Source: Stenotrophomonas maltophilia (lineage in GTDB: Bacteria > Pseudomonadota > Gammaproteobacteria > Xanthomonadales > Xanthomonadaceae). Taken from it: DNA of 64,000 nt. The stretch lies in contig FOZF01000001.1 of NCBI GenBank assembly GCA_900113425.1, forward strand, positions 1,943,283-2,007,282. Reading direction: 5' to 3'. Each line of letters opens with the position of its first letter. Position 1 is the stretch's first letter. Below are positions 60,319 through 64,000 of this stretch, piece after piece. A program made the position numbers and the translations under genes. The notes under the pieces are model-generated. The model saw nothing but the letters and a program-made list of their open reading frames with translations. It was not told where the DNA came from and did not search any database.

Positions 60319-61430
60319 CCGACACCCGTTCCCTTCATGGCCGCATCCTCACTCCGCTGGGGTGGCGACGTGGCCATGTCCACTTCGACTCGCATGTGCG
60401 CCAGCTGCAGGTGGACGACCACAGCGGCGGTGATGACCCGCAGCTGCAGGTGATCCTTCCCGGTTTCATCGATCTGCATGTGCACGGCGCTGCCGGTGTG
60501 GACCTGATGCAGGGCGGCGACGTCGCCCGCACCATCGCCCGCACCCACCTGCGCTTTGGTACCACCACGCTGCTGGCGACCACCATGACCGCCGGCCTGG
60601 ACGAGATCGAGTACGCCCTGCAGGGCGTGGCCGCCACCATGGCAGCGCCGGACGAAGAGGCCGCATGCATCGCCGGCGTGCATCTGGAAGGGCCGTTCAT
60701 CAGCCCGCAGCGCCTGGGCGCACAGCCCAACCGTACGATCGAGGCGACGCTGGCGCTGGTGCAGCAGCTGCATGCGCTGGCGCCGATCCGGGTGATGACG
60801 CTGGCGCCGGAGATCGGCGAACACACGGCGCTGATTCCTGCGCTTTCGGCGATGGGCATCCGTGTGCAGCTCGGCCACAGCGCGGGTACATACGAGGAAG
60901 GTGTGGCCGCTCTGCAGGCAGGTGCATCCGGCTTCACCCATCTGTTCAACGGCATGACCGGCGTCGATCACTATCGCCCGGGCATCGCGGCGGCGGCGCT
61001 CGCCCATGCACGTTACGCCGAGATCATTCCCGACCTGCAGCACATCCATCCCGGCGTGATCCGCCTGGCCGCGCGCGCGATTCCGCGCCTGTACGCGGTG
61101 ACCGACGCCACTGCCGCCACCGGCATGCCGGATGGCGAGTACGCGCTGGGCGAACAGCGCGTGCACAAGTGTGGCGGTTGCGTGCGGCTGGCGACCGGTT
61201 CGCTGGCCGGCAGCGCGCTGACCATGGACCAGGCACTGCGCAACCTGGTGAATGTCGGCCTGGATCTGGCCGACGCCTCGCAGCGCGTTTCCACGTTCCC
61301 GGCCGACTACCTGGGCCTGGGCGATCGCGGCCGCATCGCGCCCGACGCCCGCGCCGATCTGGTGGTGCTGGACGCTGGACTGCGCCTGCAGCAGGTGGTG
61401 GTGGGTGGCCGGGTGGTCGAGCTGCACTGA
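60315..61430 (+). CDS. agaA: N-acetylgalactosamine-6-phosphate deacetylase
   Basis: A 371-residue amidohydrolase starting in an ATGA overlap with agaR. Metal-binding FIDLHVHGAAGVD, catalytic and substrate residues in GVHLEGPFISPQRLGA, QLGHSAGTYEEG, THLFNGMTGVDHYRPG and the Asp in YAVTDATAATGMPDG are visible. It removes acetate to give GalN-6-P for AgaS. The NagA/AgaA families overlap in sequence; AgaA is chosen from the operon. It is shorter than some AgaA-II enzymes but complete. Confidence 0.92.
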   Translation: MTDTRSLHGRILTPLGWRRGHVHFDSHVRQLQVDDHSGGDDPQLQVILPGFIDLHVHGAAGVDLMQGGDVARTIARTHLRFGTTTLLATTMTAGLDEIEYALQGVAATMAAPDEEAACIAGVHLEGPFISPQRLGAQPNRTIEATLALVQQLHALAPIRVMTLAPEIGEHTALIPALSAMGIRVQLGHSAGTYEEGVAALQAGASGFTHLFNGMTGVDHYRPGIAAAALAHARYAEIIPDLQHIHPGVIRLAARAIPRLYAVTDATAATGMPDGEYALGEQRVHKCGGCVRLATGSLAGSALTMDQALRNLVNVGLDLADASQRVSTFPADYLGLGDRGRIAPDARADLVVLDAGLRLQQVVVGGRVVELH

Positions 61431-61444
61431 GCAACATCCCTGCC

Positions 61445-61518
61445 GTAGAGCCACGCATGGCTCGGCGCCACAGAACGCAATCTGCGAAGAACCGCCGCCG
61501 GGCAGGGTCCGGCGCTAC
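61445..61518. repeat. SMAG pair between agaA and the transporter
   Basis: A diverged plus unit (GTAGAGCCACGCATGGCTCG) starts at 61445 and a diverged minus unit ends CGGCGCTAC at 61518. The pair lies within the rightward operon and may reduce read-through into the transporter gene. Confidence 0.7.
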
Positions 61519-61532
61519 CACAGGAACTGCCG

Positions 61533-63311
61533 ATGACTGCAAGCACTGCTCCGCGCTGGCCCGTACGCTATCTGCTCTTCATCGGCGGCCTCGGCGGCCT
61601 GCTGTACGGCATCGATATCGGCATCATTGCCGGTGCCCTGCCCTATCTGGAAGCGACCGCCAGCCAGGCCTGGCAGCTCAGCAGCCAGCAGCTGGGATTC
61701 GTCGTAGCCGCCGTTCTGCTGGGCAGTGTGCTGTCCTCGTTGTTTGCCGGCATGGTGGCCGACCTGATCGGACGCCGCGGCGCGATGCTGCTGGCTGGCG
61801 TTCTGTTCACCGCCTCCATTCCCATCATGGCGCTCGCTTCGGGCTACACGCCGCTGCTGCTGGGCCGACTGCTGCAGGGCATCAGCGGCGGCCTGATCGG
61901 CGTGGTGGTCCCCCTGTACCTGGCCGAGGTGCTCAGTCCGGAGCGGCGTGGCCGTGGTGCGGCGATGTTCCAGCTGCTGCTGACCATCGGACTCGTGCTG
62001 GCGGCGCTGATCGGCCTGTACCACGCCCAGGCTGTGGATGCCGCTGCCGAAACCGTGCGCTCGCTGCCGCTGGCACAGCAGGCGCAGGAACTGTTCGCCG
62101 TGAAGGACCATGCGTGGCGGACCATCTTCTGGAGCTGCCTGACGCCGGGCCTGGTGTTCTGTGCCGGCATTTTCTGGCTGTCGGAGTCGCCGCGCTGGCT
62201 GGTCCGCCGTGGTCGGGTGGACGATGCCCGTCGCAGCCTGCAGCGGGTGCTGCCCGCCGCCGAGGTCGAGCCCACGCTCGCGCGCATCCAGGCACCGGAA
62301 TCCAGTGGCACGAACGGCAGGCGTGATCCGCTGCTCAGCCGCCGCTACGTGGTGCCGTTCCTGCTGGCCTGCGTGGTCCTGGCCTGCACCCAGGCCACCG
62401 GCATCAACTCGGTGCTCGCCTATGCGGTGAACATCCTCAACCAGGCGGGCCTGTCCGGTTCGGTGGCCAATGGCGCCGATGTGGCGATCAAGCTGCTCAA
62501 TGCGGTGATGACCGTGGTCGCGCTGCTGCTGGTTGATCGCAAGGGCCGCAAGTTCCTGCTGATGCTCGGCAGCGGCGGCATCTGCGTGGCCCTGCTGGCC
62601 GCCGCCACCCTGTTCTTCCAGGCCGAACGCGGCCGCGCCGATGTGCAGCCACAGCTGCAGGCCGCAGTCAGCGGCGATGGCCTGCAGCTGGTACTGGACG
62701 AGACACAGTGGCAACGCCTCACTGACGGCATCGACAGCGAAGGCCGTCCGATGCAGCTGACCGTGTCCTACGCCTACGGCGACTTCACCAACGTGCGCGC
62801 ACTGCGCAGTGACAACCTGATCGATCGCGAACTGCGCATCGACCGCGCCGGCACGGTGCATCCGGACAGCGTCATCGGCGCCTTCTTCCGCACCCTGCAC
62901 CTGAATCCGTTCCCAGACCCGGCCGGCGCCGCACACGCGCCACTGCGCATCGAGCAGGCGCGGATCGGGCCGGTGCCAACACCGGCCCACGGCTGGGCGG
63001 TGGCCGCCTGCATCCTCGTGTTCGTTGCCTTCTTCGCGGTGGGCCCTGGCGTCTGCGTATGGCTGGCGCTGTCCGAGCTGATGCCCAACCGGATCCGCTC
63101 CAATGGCATGAGCATCGCGCTGCTGATCAATCAGTTCGTGTCCACCACCATTGCCGCGATCTTCCTGCCGACCGTAGGCCACTATGGCTACGCCAGCATG
63201 TTCCTGTTCTGGGCGACATGCACATTCGTGTTCTTCCTGGTGGCTGCGTTCTGGCTGCCGGAGACAAAGGGCAGGTCGCTGGAGGAAATCGAGGCCCGGT
63301 TCGCCCGGTAG
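61533..63311 (+). CDS. MFS sugar porter with large periplasmic insertion
   Basis: A 592-residue transporter of the sugar porter subfamily; ATG follows CAGGAA by 7 bases. Family marks are GGLLYGIDIGIIAGALPYL in TM1, DLIGRRGAML after TM2, GRLLQGISGGLIG, SPERRGRGAAM, ESPRWLVRRGR, the TM7 QATGINSVLAYAV, DRKGRK and the final LPETKGRSLEEIE. Typical length is 460-500; the extra ~120 residues (362-485) lie between TM9 and TM10, on the periplasmic side. Last gene of the GalNAc operon, so GalNAc uptake is expected. Confidence 0.92.
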   Translation: MTASTAPRWPVRYLLFIGGLGGLLYGIDIGIIAGALPYLEATASQAWQLSSQQLGFVVAAVLLGSVLSSLFAGMVADLIGRRGAMLLAGVLFTASIPIMALASGYTPLLLGRLLQGISGGLIGVVVPLYLAEVLSPERRGRGAAMFQLLLTIGLVLAALIGLYHAQAVDAAAETVRSLPLAQQAQELFAVKDHAWRTIFWSCLTPGLVFCAGIFWLSESPRWLVRRGRVDDARRSLQRVLPAAEVEPTLARIQAPESSGTNGRRDPLLSRRYVVPFLLACVVLACTQATGINSVLAYAVNILNQAGLSGSVANGADVAIKLLNAVMTVVALLLVDRKGRKFLLMLGSGGICVALLAAATLFFQAERGRADVQPQLQAAVSGDGLQLVLDETQWQRLTDGIDSEGRPMQLTVSYAYGDFTNVRALRSDNLIDRELRIDRAGTVHPDSVIGAFFRTLHLNPFPDPAGAAHAPLRIEQARIGPVPTPAHGWAVAACILVFVAFFAVGPGVCVWLALSELMPNRIRSNGMSIALLINQFVSTTIAAIFLPTVGHYGYASMFLFWATCTFVFFLVAAFWLPETKGRSLEEIEARFAR

Positions 63312-63362
63312 CGGTCGACCTTGGTCTACCTCCGCGCGCAGCGCGGGTTCATGGCGCGCCCG

Positions 63363-63833
63363 TCATTCGCCAGTGATGTGCTTCGCCAACGCCTGCGCCT
63401 CGGCCACGCTGGGCAGGCCACTCAACATCATCGATTCGCCGAACGGGCCACCCACCGTCGCCACCGTCAGCACGCGGCCATCCACGCTGAGGGCCGCCCG
63501 CTGGCCCACCAGTGCGGCCGTGCCATCGTGGATGCGCTGGTGTGCCGCCTTGCGATAGCGGATCTGCAGGCCAGGCTGCTGGCTTTGGTCCAGCACGTAA
63601 CGCACATCGGCAATGTCGGCACTGCCGGCGATCGGCGGCTCGCGCAGGGCGAGTGTTTCACCCTGCCACTGCACCGGCGTGCCGTTGCCGGCAGCATCGA
63701 CCGCGCTCAGACGCACATCCACGCCCGGACGCGGCGGATGATCCCTGCCAGCCTCCGCATCCGCTGTGGCGCCGGGCATGCAACCGGCCAGGCCCAGCAC
63801 CGCGACCAGCAGAAACGAACCCGCCGGCCTCAC
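63363..63833 (-). CDS. Small lipoprotein, hypothetical
   Basis: About 156 residues from GTG 63833, which overlaps the upstream gene's TGA as GTGA and is preceded by GAGGAAG. The signal peptide ends in a lipobox (VAVLGLAGCMP), so the mature protein starts at Cys. The rest alternates strands (PVQWQGETLALREPP, VRYVLDQSQQPGLQIRYRK, LVGQRAALSVDGRVLTVATV) and ends with a helix containing SVAEAQALAKHI. No family recognised. Confidence 0.75.
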   Translation of the reverse strand: MRPAGSFLLVAVLGLAGCMPGATADAEAGRDHPPRPGVDVRLSAVDAAGNGTPVQWQGETLALREPPIAGSADIADVRYVLDQSQQPGLQIRYRKAAHQRIHDGTAALVGQRAALSVDGRVLTVATVGGPFGESMMLSGLPSVAEAQALAKHITGE

Positions 63834-64000
63834 TTCAGCTTCCTCAGCTTGAATGCCACCAGCACCTGCAGCAGCCCATACAGCAGGCTGCCAATGCCGA
63901 TCCACAGCGTGGTCACGGCCACGCCCGCGTAGGGATTGGCCGCGAACAACAGGCCCAGCACCACCGCCAGCACACCACTGAGTATCAGCAACCACTCGCC
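63830..64000 (-). CDS. HdeD/DUF308-family membrane protein, 3' end only
   Basis: The frame is open to the window edge and gives 56 residues: GEWLLILSGVLAVVLGLLFA, a PYAG turn, then TTLWIGIGSLLYGLLQVLVA and a basic tail FKLRKLK. The alternating Gly-rich helices and the ANPYAG turn are typical of the HdeD acid-resistance membrane protein family. The start is outside the window. It is translationally coupled (GTGA) to the lipoprotein gene. Confidence 0.7.
   Translation of the reverse strand, partial: GEWLLILSGVLAVVLGLLFAANPYAGVAVTTLWIGIGSLLYGLLQVLVAFKLRKLK

Overview
The window is GC-rich gammaproteobacterial DNA, most likely a Stenotrophomonas of the S. maltophilia group. The main clue is the GTAG-headed palindrome (GTAGcGCCGGGCCATGCCCGGC and variants) scattered between genes, which matches the SMAG family of S. 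maltophilia. The gene content (speA/speE, lpxO, Oar-type TonB receptor, PhoPQ-like pair with PepSY proteins, PL5 lyase, subtilase) also fits Xanthomonadaceae. No database search was possible, so family names rest on recognised motifs, order and length.

Layout. 0-4.8 kb: end of a DAO-type oxidoreductase, an exported protein, two PepSY proteins flanking a PhoP-box-like repeat, and a PhoPQ-like two-component pair. 4.8-10.6 kb: divergent polyamine genes speA and speE, lpxO, a small kinase-like protein, a P-II protein and ubiK. 10.7-15.8 kb: an accessory block between ubiK and comM, with a rifampin ADP-ribosyltransferase (arr), DUF4279 and DUF998 proteins, a highly structured non-coding element and a large TonB receptor. 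16-22.8 kb: comM, a NUDIX protein, then response regulator, sensor kinase, dgkA and an EptA/MCR-type phosphoethanolamine transferase, a lipid A modification module of the kind linked to polymyxin resistance. 22.8-35.4 kb: mostly housekeeping and exported proteins, including yidA, exoD, a sugar dehydrogenase lipoprotein, a kexin-like subtilase with its likely external chaperone, a 54-residue Gln-rich microprotein, an AtoE-type transporter and ubiA.

35.6-47.5 kb is an exopolysaccharide locus. ugd makes UDP-glucuronate and a Wzc-type tyrosine kinase faces it across a shared terminator. After a 564-bp leader region comes a tightly overlapping operon of a GT2 glycosyltransferase, a pyruvyltransferase-family protein, a Wzy-like polymerase/ligase, a WecG/TagA/CpsF transferase, a lyase-like beta-propeller, a Wzx flippase and a PL5 alginate-lyase-family protein. 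A tRNA-Arg(CCG) gene follows.

47.9-63.3 kb is a complete-looking N-acetylgalactosamine scavenging island. A leftward operon encodes a GH31 hydrolase with carbohydrate-binding domains, a TonB receptor and a GH109 hydrolase. A rightward operon encodes AgaS, a ROK kinase, a KbaZ/GatZ protein, AgaR, a deacetylase and a sugar porter. They diverge from a 322-bp region full of TTTCG/CGAAA repeats that look like AgaR operators. No KbaY aldolase or tagatose-6-phosphate kinase is present, so the lone KbaZ may act as a tagatose-6-phosphate 4-epimerase. The window ends in a small lipoprotein gene and the 3' end of an HdeD/DUF308 gene.
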